Of a stretch of DNA of 64,000 nucleotides, positions 52,103 to 62,025 are shown in pieces (within the stretch, counting starts at the first letter, position 1; each line of letters starts with the position of its first letter). The translations under genes were made by a program, and so were the position numbers. The notes beneath the pieces are model-generated. The model saw nothing but the letters and a program-made list of their open reading frames with translations, was not told the DNA's origin and ran no database searches. This stretch comes from Burkholderia sp. HI2500 (GTDB lineage Bacteria; Pseudomonadota; Gammaproteobacteria; Burkholderiales; Burkholderiaceae): contig NZ_NKFL01000006.1 of the NCBI RefSeq assembly GCF_002223055.1, positions 806,001 to 870,000 on the forward strand, written 5' to 3'.

Positions 52103-53659
52103 ATGGCTGTTTCTTCTGCACATTCGGTGAACTCGGGCGCGCTGGCGCCATCGGCCGTCGTCGGCGTGATCGGCGCCGGCGCGATGGGCGCGGGCATCGC
52201 GCAGGTCGCGGCGGCGGCCGGCCATGCGGTGCTGCTGTACGACCTGAACGAAGCCGCTTGCGACAAGGCGCTGGCCGGCATCCGCGCGCAGTTCGCGCGG
52301 CTCGCGGAGAAGGGCCGGCTCGAACCGGCGCAGGCCGATGCGGCCGGCGCCCGGATTCGCGCGGTGCGTGAACTGGCCGATTTCGCGGGCGCCGCGCTGA
52401 TCGTCGAGGCGGCGGCCGAGCGGCTCGACGTGAAGCGCGAGATCTTCGCGACGCTCGAGCGCCATGTCGATGACGCGTGCCTGCTGGCCACCAATACGTC
52501 ATCGATCTCGATCACGTCGATCGCGGCCGGGCTGCGTGTGCCGCAGCGCGTCGCCGGCCTGCATTTCTTCAACCCGGCGCCGCTGATGGCGCTCGTCGAG
52601 GTGGTCAGCGGGCTCGCGACCGCGCCGGAAGTCGCGCAGGTGCTGGTTGCGACCGCCGCCGCGTGGGGCAAGCAGCCCGTGATGGCGAAATCGACGCCGG
52701 GCTTCATCGTGAATCGCGTCGCGCGGCCGTATTACGCAGAGGCGCTGCGCGTGCTGAACGAGCAGGGCGGCGCGCCGGCATCGATCGACGCGGTGATGCG
52801 CGAGGCCGGCGGCTTCCGGATGGGGCCGTTCGAGCTGATGGACCTGATCGGCCACGACGTGAACTTCGCGGTGACCGAATCGGTGTTCCGCGCGTATTTC
52901 AACGATCCGCGCTACACGCCGTCGCTGATCCAGCAGGAACTCGTGAACGCGGGCTTCCTCGGGCGCAAGTCGGGCCGCGGCTTCTATTCGTATGCGGACG
53001 GCGCGACGCCGCCCGCACCCGATCTCGAAGCGCCGCGCGACGCGCCGGCCGACGTCGCATTGTTTGCGCAGGACGGCCCGGCCGCCGCGCTGCATGCGCG
53101 CTTCGCCGAACGCATTCCGGGCGCCCGGCAGGCCGGCGCGCATGCCGACGACCTGCTCGCGACGGCCGGCCGCGCATCGATCGCGCTGACCGACGGCCGT
53201 ACCGCGACCGAGCGCGCCGCGCAGACGGGCGCGGCTGATCTCGTGCTGGTCGATCTGGCGCGCGATTACGCGCAGGCCGGGCTCGTCGCGCTGACGCGCG
53301 CGCTCCAGTGCAGCGACGCGGCCTATGCGGACGCGGTCGGCCTGTTCCAGCACTCGGGTTTTCGCGTCGTCGGCGTCGCGGACGTGCCGGGCATGGTCGC
53401 GATGCGCACCGTCGCGATGCTCGCGAACGAGGCGGCCGACACGGTGAACCAGGGCGGGTGCTCGCCCGCCGATCTCGATCTCGCGATGGAGAAGGGCGTG
53501 AACTACCCGTGCGGCCCGCTCGCGTGGGCCGATGCGATCGGCATCGGCCGCGTGCATCGCGTGCTGTCGAACCTGGCGGCGAGCTACGGCGAGGACCGCT
53601 ATCGCGTGTCGCCGCGTATCGCCGCGCTGCATGCGGCCGGCCGCACGTTCCGGTCGTAG
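52103..53659 (+). CDS. paaH: 3-hydroxyacyl-CoA dehydrogenase of phenylacetate catabolism
   Basis: A 518-residue cytosolic NAD-dependent 3-hydroxyacyl-CoA dehydrogenase that acts late in the phenylacetyl-CoA pathway. The Rossmann motif VIGAGAMGAGIA (about 23-34) and the HFFNPAPLMALVEVV active-site segment are intact, and the C-terminal dehydrogenase domain is duplicated, as in PaaH. E. coli PaaH has about 475 residues, so this one is slightly longer, mostly in a central Ala-rich linker. It is the first gene of a paaH-paaK-hydratase operon behind the palindromic operator. Confidence 0.9.
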   Translation: MAVSSAHSVNSGALAPSAVVGVIGAGAMGAGIAQVAAAAGHAVLLYDLNEAACDKALAGIRAQFARLAEKGRLEPAQADAAGARIRAVRELADFAGAALIVEAAAERLDVKREIFATLERHVDDACLLATNTSSISITSIAAGLRVPQRVAGLHFFNPAPLMALVEVVSGLATAPEVAQVLVATAAAWGKQPVMAKSTPGFIVNRVARPYYAEALRVLNEQGGAPASIDAVMREAGGFRMGPFELMDLIGHDVNFAVTESVFRAYFNDPRYTPSLIQQELVNAGFLGRKSGRGFYSYADGATPPAPDLEAPRDAPADVALFAQDGPAAALHARFAERIPGARQAGAHADDLLATAGRASIALTDGRTATERAAQTGAADLVLVDLARDYAQAGLVALTRALQCSDAAYADAVGLFQHSGFRVVGVADVPGMVAMRTVAMLANEAADTVNQGGCSPADLDLAMEKGVNYPCGPLAWADAIGIGRVHRVLSNLAASYGEDRYRVSPRIAALHAAGRTFRS

Positions 53660-53718
53660 CCGTCGCCCCCGTCACTTCGAACACGATAACGACATCACTC
53701 CATTGGAGGAGCACCCCG

Positions 53719-55041
53719 ATGACTCACCCGACGCATCCCGCCGCCGCCCTCGAGCCGATCGAGACCGCCAGCCGCGACGAACTGCAGGCGCTGCAGCTCG
53801 AGCGCCTCAAGTGGTCGCTGAGCCACGCGTACGACAACGTCCCGCACTATCGCCGCACGTTCGAGGCGGCGGGCGTGCATCCGGACGACCTGAAGTCGCT
53901 CGCCGATCTCGCGAAATTCCCGTTCTCGACCAAGCACGATCTGCGCGACAACTATCCGTTCGGGCTGTTCGCGGTGCCGCGCGAGCAGGTCGTGCGCGTG
54001 CACGCGTCGAGCGGCACGACCGGCAAGCCGACGGTGGTCGGCTACACCGCGCGTGACATCGACACGTGGGCGAACGTGACTGCGCGCTCGATCCGCGCGG
54101 CCGGCGGCCGCCCGGGCGACACGCTGCACAACGCGTTCGGCTACGGGCTCTTCACCGGCGGGCTCGGGATTCACTACGGCGCGGAACGGCTCGGCTGCAT
54201 GGTCGTGCCGATGTCGGGCGGGCAGACCGAGAAGCAGGTGCAGCTGATCCGCGATTTCGAGCCGAAGATCATCCTCGTCACGCCGTCATACATGCTGAAC
54301 CTGATCGACGAGATGGTGCGGCAGGGGATGGACCCGGCCGAATCGTCGCTGAAGATCGGCATCTTCGGCGCCGAGCCGTGGACGCAGGCGTTGCGCGAGG
54401 AAGTCGAGACGCGCGTGGGCATCGACGCGCTCGACATCTACGGGCTGTCGGAGGTGATGGGCCCGGGCGTCGCGTGCGAATGCGTCGAGACGAAGGACGG
54501 CCCGGTGATCTGGGAAGACCATTTCTATCCGGAGATCATCGACCCGGTCACGGGCGAAGTGCTGCCCGACGGCAGCCAGGGCGAGCTGGTGTTCACGTCG
54601 CTGACGAAGGAGGCGATGCCGGTGATCCGCTACCGCACGCGCGACCTCACCGCGCTGCTGCCGCCGACCGCGCGCGCGATGCGCCGGCTCGCGAAGATCA
54701 CGGGCCGCTCCGACGACATGCTGATCGTGCGCGGCGTGAACGTGTTCCCGAGCCAGATCGAGGAGATCGTCGTCGCGCTGCCGCAGCTGTCGGGCCAGTT
54801 CCAGATCACGCTGTCGCGCGACGGGCACATGGACCGGCTCGACCTCGCGGTCGAACTGCGCTCCGAAGCGGCCGCGTCCGTCAGCGAAAGCGATCGCACG
54901 GCGCTCGCGCGCGAGTTGCAGCACCGGATCAAGACGATGGTCGGCGTGTCGTCCGGCGTGACGGTGCTGGCCGCGGGCGGCATTCCCGCGACCGCGACCG
55001 GCAAGGCCCGGCGCGTGATCGATCGCCGCCAGGCCGCCTGA
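53719..55041 (+). CDS. paaK: phenylacetate-CoA ligase
   Basis: A 440-residue AMP-forming ligase that activates phenylacetate with CoA, the entry step of the pathway. The nucleotide motif SSGTTGKPT (97-105) and the stretches YGLSEVMGPGVACE and ITGRSDDMLIVRGVNVFPSQIE are those of PaaK; E. coli PaaK has about 437 residues. GGAGGAG lies 9 bases upstream. It is 59 bases after paaH. The oxygenase (paaABCDE) and ring-opening (paaZ) genes are not in this window, in agreement with a split paa system in Burkholderia. Confidence 0.95.
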   Translation: MTHPTHPAAALEPIETASRDELQALQLERLKWSLSHAYDNVPHYRRTFEAAGVHPDDLKSLADLAKFPFSTKHDLRDNYPFGLFAVPREQVVRVHASSGTTGKPTVVGYTARDIDTWANVTARSIRAAGGRPGDTLHNAFGYGLFTGGLGIHYGAERLGCMVVPMSGGQTEKQVQLIRDFEPKIILVTPSYMLNLIDEMVRQGMDPAESSLKIGIFGAEPWTQALREEVETRVGIDALDIYGLSEVMGPGVACECVETKDGPVIWEDHFYPEIIDPVTGEVLPDGSQGELVFTSLTKEAMPVIRYRTRDLTALLPPTARAMRRLAKITGRSDDMLIVRGVNVFPSQIEEIVVALPQLSGQFQITLSRDGHMDRLDLAVELRSEAAASVSESDRTALARELQHRIKTMVGVSSGVTVLAAGGIPATATGKARRVIDRRQAA

Positions 55042-55079
55042 TTCCCCTGTTTGCCGTTCAACCCGAGGAAACCTGTTCA

Positions 55080-55880
55080 ATGGATGGATTGAAGACCCTG
55101 GCCGTCACGGTCGATGCGCGCGGCATCGCAACCGTCGCGCTGCAGCGCGGCGACGTGCTCAACGCATTCGACGAGACGATGATCGCCGAACTGACCGACG
55201 CGTTCGCCACGCTCGGCCGGCGTGACGACGTGCGCGCGATCGTGCTGCGTTCGGAGGGCCGCGCGTTCTGCGCGGGCGCCGACCTGCAGTGGATGCAGCG
55301 CGCGAGCGCGAACGATGCGGCCGCGAACCTGCGCGATGCGGAGCGGTTCGCCGCGATGATGCGCGCGATCCGGCAATGCCCGAAACCGACGGTGGCGCGC
55401 GTGCAGGGCCATGCGTTCGGTGGTGGCGTCGGCCTGTGCGCGGCGTGCGACATCGTGATCGCGAGCGATCACGCGCGCTTCTCGGTCAGCGAGGCACGCT
55501 TCGGGATCCTGCCGGCCGTGATCGGCCCGTATCTGGTCGAGGCGGTCGGCCAGCGCCAGGCGCGCCGCCTCGCGCTGACGGCGACCCAGCTCGCCGCGGG
55601 CGAAGCGGTCGCGATCGGCCTGATCCACCAGGCCGTGCCGCTCGATGCGCTCGACGAAGCGCTCGACCGGACACTCGCCGAACTCGGCCGTAACGGCCCG
55701 AACGCGCTGACGGAGATCAAGCGTTTCTTCGATGCGATCGGCGAGTATCCGCCGTCGGACGAGCGCGCGGCGTTCACCGCGCAGACGATCTCCCGCGTGC
55801 GGGCGACGCCGGAAGCGAAGGAAGGCTTCGCCGCGTTCTTCGCGAAGCGGCCGCCGGCCTGGGAGGCGGGCACCGAGTAA
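55080..55880 (+). CDS. enoyl-CoA hydratase/isomerase (methylglutaconyl-CoA hydratase-like)
   Basis: A 266-residue crotonase. The oxyanion segments CAGADLQWM and FGGGVGL are present. The first of the two catalytic Glu residues of crotonase appears replaced by Gly (GGGVGLCAACD), as in LiuC-type methylglutaconyl-CoA hydratases, and ADLQWM is also typical of that group. Its place in the operon suggests it fills a PaaF or PaaG role, but sequence features point to LiuC, so the name is left open. It starts 38 bases after paaK with GAGGA upstream. Confidence 0.85.
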   Translation: MDGLKTLAVTVDARGIATVALQRGDVLNAFDETMIAELTDAFATLGRRDDVRAIVLRSEGRAFCAGADLQWMQRASANDAAANLRDAERFAAMMRAIRQCPKPTVARVQGHAFGGGVGLCAACDIVIASDHARFSVSEARFGILPAVIGPYLVEAVGQRQARRLALTATQLAAGEAVAIGLIHQAVPLDALDEALDRTLAELGRNGPNALTEIKRFFDAIGEYPPSDERAAFTAQTISRVRATPEAKEGFAAFFAKRPPAWEAGTE

Positions 55881-56029
55881 CGGGAAACCGAGGGGAAACC
55901 AGGGCGAAACGGCGGCGCTCGGCGGTGCAGCGGGCCCGGCCGAATTTTGCGGCTCGGGCGCGGGCGCTTGCTCTACAATGCGTGACCTCCGGCGTGCTGC
56001 CGGCCCAGCCCCGACCGATTCTTCATCCG

Positions 56030-56701
56030 ATGATCGTCAACCGCCTTATCTCCGAGATCCTGTTCGGCTTCACCGGCCTGATCGGCCTCATCAACCCGAT
56101 CGGCATCGCGTTCCTGTTTCTCGAACGAACCGAGGCGCTCACCGAGCAAGAACGCGATCTGCTCGCGAGGAAGGTCGCGTTCAACGCGTTCGTCGTGCTG
56201 ATGGTCGCGTTCTTCGCCGGCACGCCGGTGCTGCATTTCTTCGGGATCTCGATGGAAGCGCTGCGGATCGGCGGCGGCTTCGCGGTTGCGGTGGCCGGCT
56301 GGCAGATGCTGAACGAGCCCGACGGGCCGGGCGGCGGCGACACGCCGGTCAAGCCGATCGACGCGAACGCGATCATGACGCGCGCATTCTTCCCGCTGAC
56401 CATGCCGCTGACGGTCGGCCCCGGCTCGATCGCGACCGCGATCGCGCTGAACGCGAACCGCACGCACAAGCTGTCGGAGTTCGCGCTGTCGAGCATCGTG
56501 TCGATCGCCGTCTCGGTGCTGGTGGCGATCGTGATCTGGCAGGTCTACAGCCGCTCCGCGCTGCTGTCGCGCTACCTCGGCAGCGAAGGCACCAAGGTCG
56601 CGAAGCGCGTGTCGGCGTTCCTGCTGCTGTGCATCGGCGTGCAGATCATGCTGACCGGTTTTTCCGCGTTCCTGCAGCCGATCGCCGACCAGGTCAAGTA
56701 A
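56030..56701 (+). CDS. MarC-family integral membrane protein
   Basis: A 223-residue inner-membrane protein with six helices matching the MarC (UPF0056) family, with GLINPIGIAFLFL in the first helix and the LTMPLTVGPGSIATAI segment in the fourth. The family was once linked to multiple antibiotic resistance, but its substrate is not known; some members move amino acids. A TACAAT element lies just before 55980. It is a single gene. Confidence 0.88.
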   Translation: MIVNRLISEILFGFTGLIGLINPIGIAFLFLERTEALTEQERDLLARKVAFNAFVVLMVAFFAGTPVLHFFGISMEALRIGGGFAVAVAGWQMLNEPDGPGGGDTPVKPIDANAIMTRAFFPLTMPLTVGPGSIATAIALNANRTHKLSEFALSSIVSIAVSVLVAIVIWQVYSRSALLSRYLGSEGTKVAKRVSAFLLLCIGVQIMLTGFSAFLQPIADQVK

Positions 56702-56890
56702 GCAAGCAGCCCGCGCCGCTGCGCACGTGCTGCGCGGCCGGCGCCCGTACAACCTCGCGCTGACGACCACTCCCTTCGCACCTTGCGGCGACACCGCACG
56801 CATTTTTGCCGCCCGGGATACCATGCGACGGTCCGGCGGATGCGCGGCGCGCATCCGGCCGTCAGCTCAACTTCAATGGCGAGGCGTGCA

Positions 56891-57871
56891 ATGGAATACG
56901 TGAAATTCGGATCGACGGGGCTGGAGGTGTCGAAGCTGGTGCTGGGTTGCATGACGTTCGGCGAACCGTTACGCGGCACGCATCCGTGGACGCTGCCGGA
57001 AGCGCAGAGCCGTCCGATCATCCAGCGGGCGGTCGAAGCCGGCATCAACTTCTTCGATACCGCGAACATGTATTCCGACGGCACGTCGGAGGAGATCGTC
57101 GGCCGCGCGCTGCGCGATTTCGCGAAACGCGACGACATCGTGATCGCGACCAAGGTGTTCTACCGGATGCGGCCCGGGCCGAACGGCGCGGGGCTGTCGC
57201 GCAAGGCGATCATGACCGACATCGACCAGAGCCTGAAGCGGCTCGGCACCGACTATGTCGATCTCTACCAGATTCACCGCTGGGACGACGGCACGCCGCT
57301 CGAGGAGACGCTCGAGGCGCTGCACGACGTCGTGAAGGCCGGCAAGGCGCGCTATATCGGCGCGTCGTCGATGTTCGCATGGCAGTTCGCGAAGGCGCTG
57401 CACACGTCGAAGCAGCACGGCTGGACCCGCTTCGTCAGCATGCAGAACCACCTGAACCTGCTGTATCGGGAAGAGGAGCGGGAAATGCTGCCGCTGTGCG
57501 AAGACGAAGGAATCGCGGTGATTCCGTGGAGCCCGCTCGCGCGCGGCCGCCTCACGCGCAACTGGGACGAGTCGACCGAGCGGCAGCAGAGCGACGCGGT
57601 CGGCCAGCGGCTTTACGATGCGACGGCGGAGTCGGACAAGGCGGTCGTCGATGCCGTGGCGGCGATCGCGGCCGCCCGCAACGTGCCGCGTGCGCAGGTC
57701 GCGCTTGCCTGGGTCGCGCAGAAGCGCGGGGTCACCGCGCCGATCGTCGGCATTTCGAAGCCGCAGCAGCTGGACGACGCACTGGCCGCGCTCGAACTGA
57801 AACTGACCGACGACGAGATCGCGACGCTCGAACGCCCGTACGTGCCGCACGCGGTCGCCGGGATCAACTGA
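56891..57871 (+). CDS. aldo/keto reductase, YajO-like
   Basis: A 326-residue NADPH-dependent aldo/keto reductase. The catalytic residues Asp56, Tyr61 and Lys88 are visible (DTANMY and IATKVF), as is IHRWD with the catalytic His. E. coli YajO, the nearest named relative, has 324 residues and has been linked to xylulose conversion and thiamine biosynthesis. The closing of the family's GISKPQQLDDALAAL motif is intact. The start at 56891 gives the family's usual length. Physiological substrate unknown. Confidence 0.88.
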   Translation: MEYVKFGSTGLEVSKLVLGCMTFGEPLRGTHPWTLPEAQSRPIIQRAVEAGINFFDTANMYSDGTSEEIVGRALRDFAKRDDIVIATKVFYRMRPGPNGAGLSRKAIMTDIDQSLKRLGTDYVDLYQIHRWDDGTPLEETLEALHDVVKAGKARYIGASSMFAWQFAKALHTSKQHGWTRFVSMQNHLNLLYREEEREMLPLCEDEGIAVIPWSPLARGRLTRNWDESTERQQSDAVGQRLYDATAESDKAVVDAVAAIAAARNVPRAQVALAWVAQKRGVTAPIVGISKPQQLDDALAALELKLTDDEIATLERPYVPHAVAGIN

Positions 57872-57891
57872 GCGGCGCCGCCGCGCGGCCG

Positions 57892-58758
57892 TCAGCGCGC
57901 GGCGTCGAGCATCGGGTAGGTGAACAGGCCGAAGTGGATGACGTTCAGCCCCGCATGCGCGAGCGCGGACGCGAGCAGCCCGCCGCGCCGCCAGGCGAGG
58001 CCGTAGCCGATGCCGGCCACCGTGCCGAGCACGATCCATTGCCAGCCGCCGGCGGCGTGCGCGGCGCCGAACAGCACCGCGCCGATCGCAAGCGCGGCCC
58101 ACGGCCCCCATGCGAACGCGCGTAGCGCACGCGTTAGCCCGCCCTGCACGTAGCCGCGGAACAACGCTTCCTCGGCGAGCGTCACGAGCAGCAGGTTGTT
58201 CACGAGCCACAGCCAGCCCGACGGCGGCCATTTGGGCGCCCAGCCGACCATCCCGATCGCGAGCGCGCCGGTCAGGCACGCGGCCGCCGTTGCGACGGCC
58301 GCCACCGCGCCGGTGCGCAGCGCGCGCGACAGCGGGACGTCGGGGGCGACCCACGGCAGCACCCATACCAGCCACAAGCCGACGAGCGGCTTGTCGAGAT
58401 TCAGGTACATCGTGAACGGCACGGCATCCGGCGTGAAGCGCGTCGGGCCGATCACGCGCGGATTGTGGAAGCCGGGAATCAGGTGCAGGCTGAGCGCGAT
58501 CGCGACGGCGGCAAAGACGACGTGCGCGGCGATGCGCACCGCGCGTGGGCGCTCGGGCATCACGCCCCAGGCTGCCGCGCCCAGCAACGCGAGCGGGGCC
58601 AGCGCGAGCGGCCCGAGCTTGCCGAACGCCAGCGCGCACGCATAGCCGAGCGCGGCGAGGCCGACGCTCAGGCCGTGCTGCGGGCGATGCCACGCGAACG
58701 CGGCGGCCGCGAACAGCGCGAGCCAGATCGTGGCGGACGGAAGGAGCGAAAGGGACAT
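57892..58758 (-). CDS. CPBP-family intramembrane metalloprotease
   Basis: A 288-residue membrane protein with about eight helices. The CPBP signature is present: EEALFRG (196-202) and the two downstream His, one in FGAAHAAGG (about 235) and one in NVIHF (about 277). The family includes CAAX prenyl proteases, bacteriocin-maturation and immunity proteins. It is the last of three minus-strand genes after a histidine kinase and a VC0807-like protein; the 74-base gap to the latter allows co-transcription. Natural substrate unknown. Confidence 0.85.
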   Translation of the reverse strand: MSLSLLPSATIWLALFAAAAFAWHRPQHGLSVGLAALGYACALAFGKLGPLALAPLALLGAAAWGVMPERPRAVRIAAHVVFAAVAIALSLHLIPGFHNPRVIGPTRFTPDAVPFTMYLNLDKPLVGLWLVWVLPWVAPDVPLSRALRTGAVAAVATAAACLTGALAIGMVGWAPKWPPSGWLWLVNNLLLVTLAEEALFRGYVQGGLTRALRAFAWGPWAALAIGAVLFGAAHAAGGWQWIVLGTVAGIGYGLAWRRGGLLASALAHAGLNVIHFGLFTYPMLDAAR

Positions 58759-58832
58759 GACAGGAGCGGCATTCGTCGGACGAGACGCCGCGCATCATAC
58801 AGCAGCCGGCTTGCGATGCCGGTGGAGAGCGG

Positions 58833-59504
58833 TCAGCGGCCGGCGGTTTCGGTGACGCTGTCGCGGCCCGGGACGTGGACGCTGTTGCGCTCGCGCATCC
58901 GCCGCCGGTACCAGAACGTCCACAGCAGCAGACAGCCGAACACGGTGTAGCCCATGATCGGCGACACGACCAGCACGCGTTCGACCGGCCAGGTCACGAC
59001 CATCCAGAGGCGCAGCAGCATTTCCAGCGTCATGAACGCGCCCCACACGAAGGTCATCCGCCGGAGCATCTGCCGCAGCCCCGGCTGCGCTTCCCAGACG
59101 GTTTCGAAATGCGCGGCGCCGCCATCCATCTCGCGGGCCACCGTGGCGCGGGCCAGGTAGAAGATCAGCGGGCGTTCGCGGAACAACGACAGCAGGAACA
59201 CGACGCCGATCGTGCCCGACGCGAGCGATTCGCGCATCAGCAGCGTGCGCGCGCTGCCGCCGAGCGCCATCCCGAGGATCGACAGCGCGATGCCCAGCAG
59301 CACGATGGCCGCTACCGCATCGACGCGGCGCGAGCGGATGAATTCGACGATCGACCAGACGATCGGCGGGACCGCCGACGCGTACAGCGCGCCGGTTTCG
59401 CCGAAAGACGGCTGCGCGGCCCGGTAGGCAATCCAGGGCAGCACCAGGTTGACGAAGAGTTCGAGAATCAGTCCGGCTCGCGGTTTCACGGTGAGCAATT
59501 CCAC
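58833..59504 (-). CDS. VC0807-like membrane protein
   Basis: A 223-residue inner-membrane protein with about six helices, matching the VC0807/DUF3159-like group by its pattern PWIAYRAAQPSFGETGALYAS and the segment LIFYLARATVAREMDG. Function of the family is unknown. It lies between the orphan histidine kinase and the CPBP protease on the same strand. The start follows a normal signal-free N-terminus. Confidence 0.7.
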   Translation of the reverse strand: MELLTVKPRAGLILELFVNLVLPWIAYRAAQPSFGETGALYASAVPPIVWSIVEFIRSRRVDAVAAIVLLGIALSILGMALGGSARTLLMRESLASGTIGVVFLLSLFRERPLIFYLARATVAREMDGGAAHFETVWEAQPGLRQMLRRMTFVWGAFMTLEMLLRLWMVVTWPVERVLVVSPIMGYTVFGCLLLWTFWYRRRMRERNSVHVPGRDSVTETAGR

Positions 59505-59643
59505 GCAGGTTGGGGCGAACCTGCAAAGGGCGTGGTGGCCCGCGGTTGCCCCGAAAAGGGTTCGATTGAGTATATCGAAGAATCGGGCCGGGCTGCGGTG
59601 CCGTGTCGGCCGCGTGCCGTCGGCGCCGGTGTCGGTGCCATCG

Positions 59644-61581
59644 TCATGGAAGCCCCGCGGCCGGCAGCGTGATCGTGACCGTGGTGCCCTGCAGCATGAC
59701 GCTGTGCACGTGGATCGTGCCTTCGTGCCGCTCGACGACGGTCTTGACGAACGCCATGCCGAGCCCGACGCCGCTGGTTTCCGGCTGGCCGGCGGTGCGG
59801 AAGCGCCGGTAACGCTCGAACAGCCGCGTCTGGTCCGCGCTGCTGATCCCGCACCCGCTGTCGCGGATCGTGCAGCGCACGGTCTTGCCGTCGGCGCCCG
59901 GCTCGACCCTGCATTCGATGCTCGTCAGCGACGCGCTGTACTTGATGGCGTTGTCCAGCAGGTTGATCAGCGCGCGCGACAGCAGTGCCGGGTCGCCCAG
60001 CACGATCGTGTCGTCGCGCCGCGGCACGTCGTCGATCGACATGGATTTCCGGTGCGCGAGCGGCCACACCGCGTCGCGTGCCTCGTTCATCAGGTCGGCG
60101 AGGTTGACCGGCACGCGCTCGTAGTCGCTGGCCTCCGCACGCGAGAGCTGCGCGAAGCCGTCGGCCAGCGCCAGCGTGTGCCGCGCCAGCTTGCCGATTC
60201 TCGCGAACTGCTGCTTCATCTGCACGTCGCCCGCCCGTCGCGCCTGCGTGTCGATCAGGATGATCAGCGAGGTCAGCGGGGCGCGCATGTCGTGCGAGAA
60301 CAGCGTCAGCATGTCGTTGCGCTGGCGCTCGAGCATGTCGCGGCGGACGGTCGCGTGGCGCAAGGTTTCCAGTGCGTCGTGGATCTGCGTGATCTCGGGC
60401 CCGATGCCGCGCGGCATCGCGACGTGCGACGTATCGCCATCGCTGAGCGCGACGATCCGGCGGCCGAGCGCATCGAGCGGCTTCGACAGCAGTCGCTGCA
60501 CGCCGCGCGCGAGCGAGGCCAGGATCGCGACGCACAGTGTCGTGGCGAACGCCGACAACGCGACCTTGATCCGGGCGGTGTTCCGGCCGCCGATCGCGCG
60601 ACGCCGGGCCAGGTCGATCACGTGGTCGCGCAGCCGCTCGCTCGGCCGGAAATGCGGCACGATCGCGCGGGAAAAGTCGGCCGCACTCATCGCATAGACG
60701 CCGTTCTTGCCGCCGGCGACGGCCGCGTCGACGAGCGGCAGGATGTGCGCGTCGAAGGCCGCGTTGAGCTGCGCGTATTCGCGCGCCACGTCAGGGTCGT
60801 CGAGCTGCGCGCCGATCGAGCCGTCGATCAGCGCGCGCAATTGCTCGATGCGGCCGCGCATCCGCATGATGTCCGCGAACTGCGTGCGCTCGAGCGCCTG
60901 CCGCGCGAACATCGGCGCAATGAGCAGCGAGCCCGTGCGGCCCGCGTATTCGCGAAGATCGCCGAGGAGCCGCGCGAGCAGGATCGCACCCGAGGTGCGC
61001 GGGTCGCCCATCGCGGTGTCGGTCATGGCGCCGTCGATCAGCAGCGACAGCGTGTCGACGATCCGGAACAGGCGCGCCTGCGCGTGCTGGATATCGTGAA
61101 CGCCGCGTGTCGCGCGCGGCCGCATGCCGAGTGCATCGACTTCCATACGCGCATCGGCGAGCGTGATCCGGACCGAGTCGAGTGCATGCAGCAGGGTGCT
61201 GCGTTCGCGATCGTCGAGCACGGTCGCTTGCGCGATGCCGCCGCGAAAATGGTCGAGCGCCTGGTCGGAACGCACGCGCGCGGCGAGCAGGTGGCGGATC
61301 TCGATCGCGCCGTCGTCCTGCGGGCGCACCAGCAGGTCGTTCGTCGGGCCGCGTTCGGCCGAGATCACGTTGGCGGCGCTCATCGCGCCGCGGACGAATT
61401 CGAAGCTCTGCAGGTCGGCGTTCTCCTGCCGGTATTGCCGGACACTCCCCCAGATGATCGTGCCGCACAGCAAGGCCAGCAGCGTGGTGACGAGTGCGAA
61501 GCCGATATGGGTCTTCTGCTGGATCGTCAGCGATCGAATGTTATATGCGCGTTCCCGGCTAAACGAGAATGAACGATTCAT
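59644..61581 (-). CDS. orphan sensor histidine kinase
   Basis: A 645-residue membrane sensor kinase. Two membrane segments flank a large periplasmic or extracytosolic region (about 48-330) with no domain I recognise. A HAMP-like segment is followed by the phosphoacceptor His430 (LFSHDMRAPL) and the ATP-binding boxes NLLDNAIKY, DSGCGIS and GVGLGMAF. No response regulator gene adjoins, which is unusual. I chose the ATG at 61581; a TTG at 61599 also fits the frame. Its partner and signal are unknown. Confidence 0.86.
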   Translation of the reverse strand: MNRSFSFSRERAYNIRSLTIQQKTHIGFALVTTLLALLCGTIIWGSVRQYRQENADLQSFEFVRGAMSAANVISAERGPTNDLLVRPQDDGAIEIRHLLAARVRSDQALDHFRGGIAQATVLDDRERSTLLHALDSVRITLADARMEVDALGMRPRATRGVHDIQHAQARLFRIVDTLSLLIDGAMTDTAMGDPRTSGAILLARLLGDLREYAGRTGSLLIAPMFARQALERTQFADIMRMRGRIEQLRALIDGSIGAQLDDPDVAREYAQLNAAFDAHILPLVDAAVAGGKNGVYAMSAADFSRAIVPHFRPSERLRDHVIDLARRRAIGGRNTARIKVALSAFATTLCVAILASLARGVQRLLSKPLDALGRRIVALSDGDTSHVAMPRGIGPEITQIHDALETLRHATVRRDMLERQRNDMLTLFSHDMRAPLTSLIILIDTQARRAGDVQMKQQFARIGKLARHTLALADGFAQLSRAEASDYERVPVNLADLMNEARDAVWPLAHRKSMSIDDVPRRDDTIVLGDPALLSRALINLLDNAIKYSASLTSIECRVEPGADGKTVRCTIRDSGCGISSADQTRLFERYRRFRTAGQPETSGVGLGMAFVKTVVERHEGTIHVHSVMLQGTTVTITLPAAGLP

Positions 61582-62025
61582 GACACACCATGTTTGCAAG
61601 CTATCCCGGGTGGGCCCGTATTCTCGGCCTGTCGGCGCCGCGACACCGTAAGGTTTTGTGGGGGGCGGGGGCCGCCTTCAAGGGGGCGGCAACGATCCCG
61701 GCAGGGAGGCCGGATCGTGCCTTGCACAGGATCACCTTGCGTCAGTGTCCTGTCGACATCGGACGAATCGCGCTTGATCCGGAGAAACCCTGAGCGCGCA
61801 TCGAACCAGCGGCGCATTACGACGGATGGTTTGGATTGCGAATGTTTCTGGTCGTCATGTTCGAACGAAGCGCGGCACGAAGTTCGCGACGGACGAAGGC
61901 GGCAAGGAGGGGGCGCTGGAAGGGAATGGCTGGCAGGCGCGCCGCCTGCGCACGGGCGACGCTCCAGGGTGACGCTTGCAGCCCGCGTGCCGCGGCGCGA
62001 ATCGCTGCCGCGGCCGCGCGTGCGG
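61582..62025. other. intergenic region, no gene seen
   Basis: This 444-base stretch should hold the promoter of the kinase gene and the terminator of the dehydrogenase. A 7-bp GC inverted repeat (61990-61996 with 62007-62013) is the only hairpin near the dehydrogenase stop. ORFs crossing it are not coding-like. Confidence 0.4.

Noticed and set aside
57879..57904. 9-bp inverted repeat between the aldo/keto reductase and the CPBP gene
   Set aside because: Its right arm lies inside the CPBP coding end and no T-run follows. It is likely to be coding-sequence coincidence.
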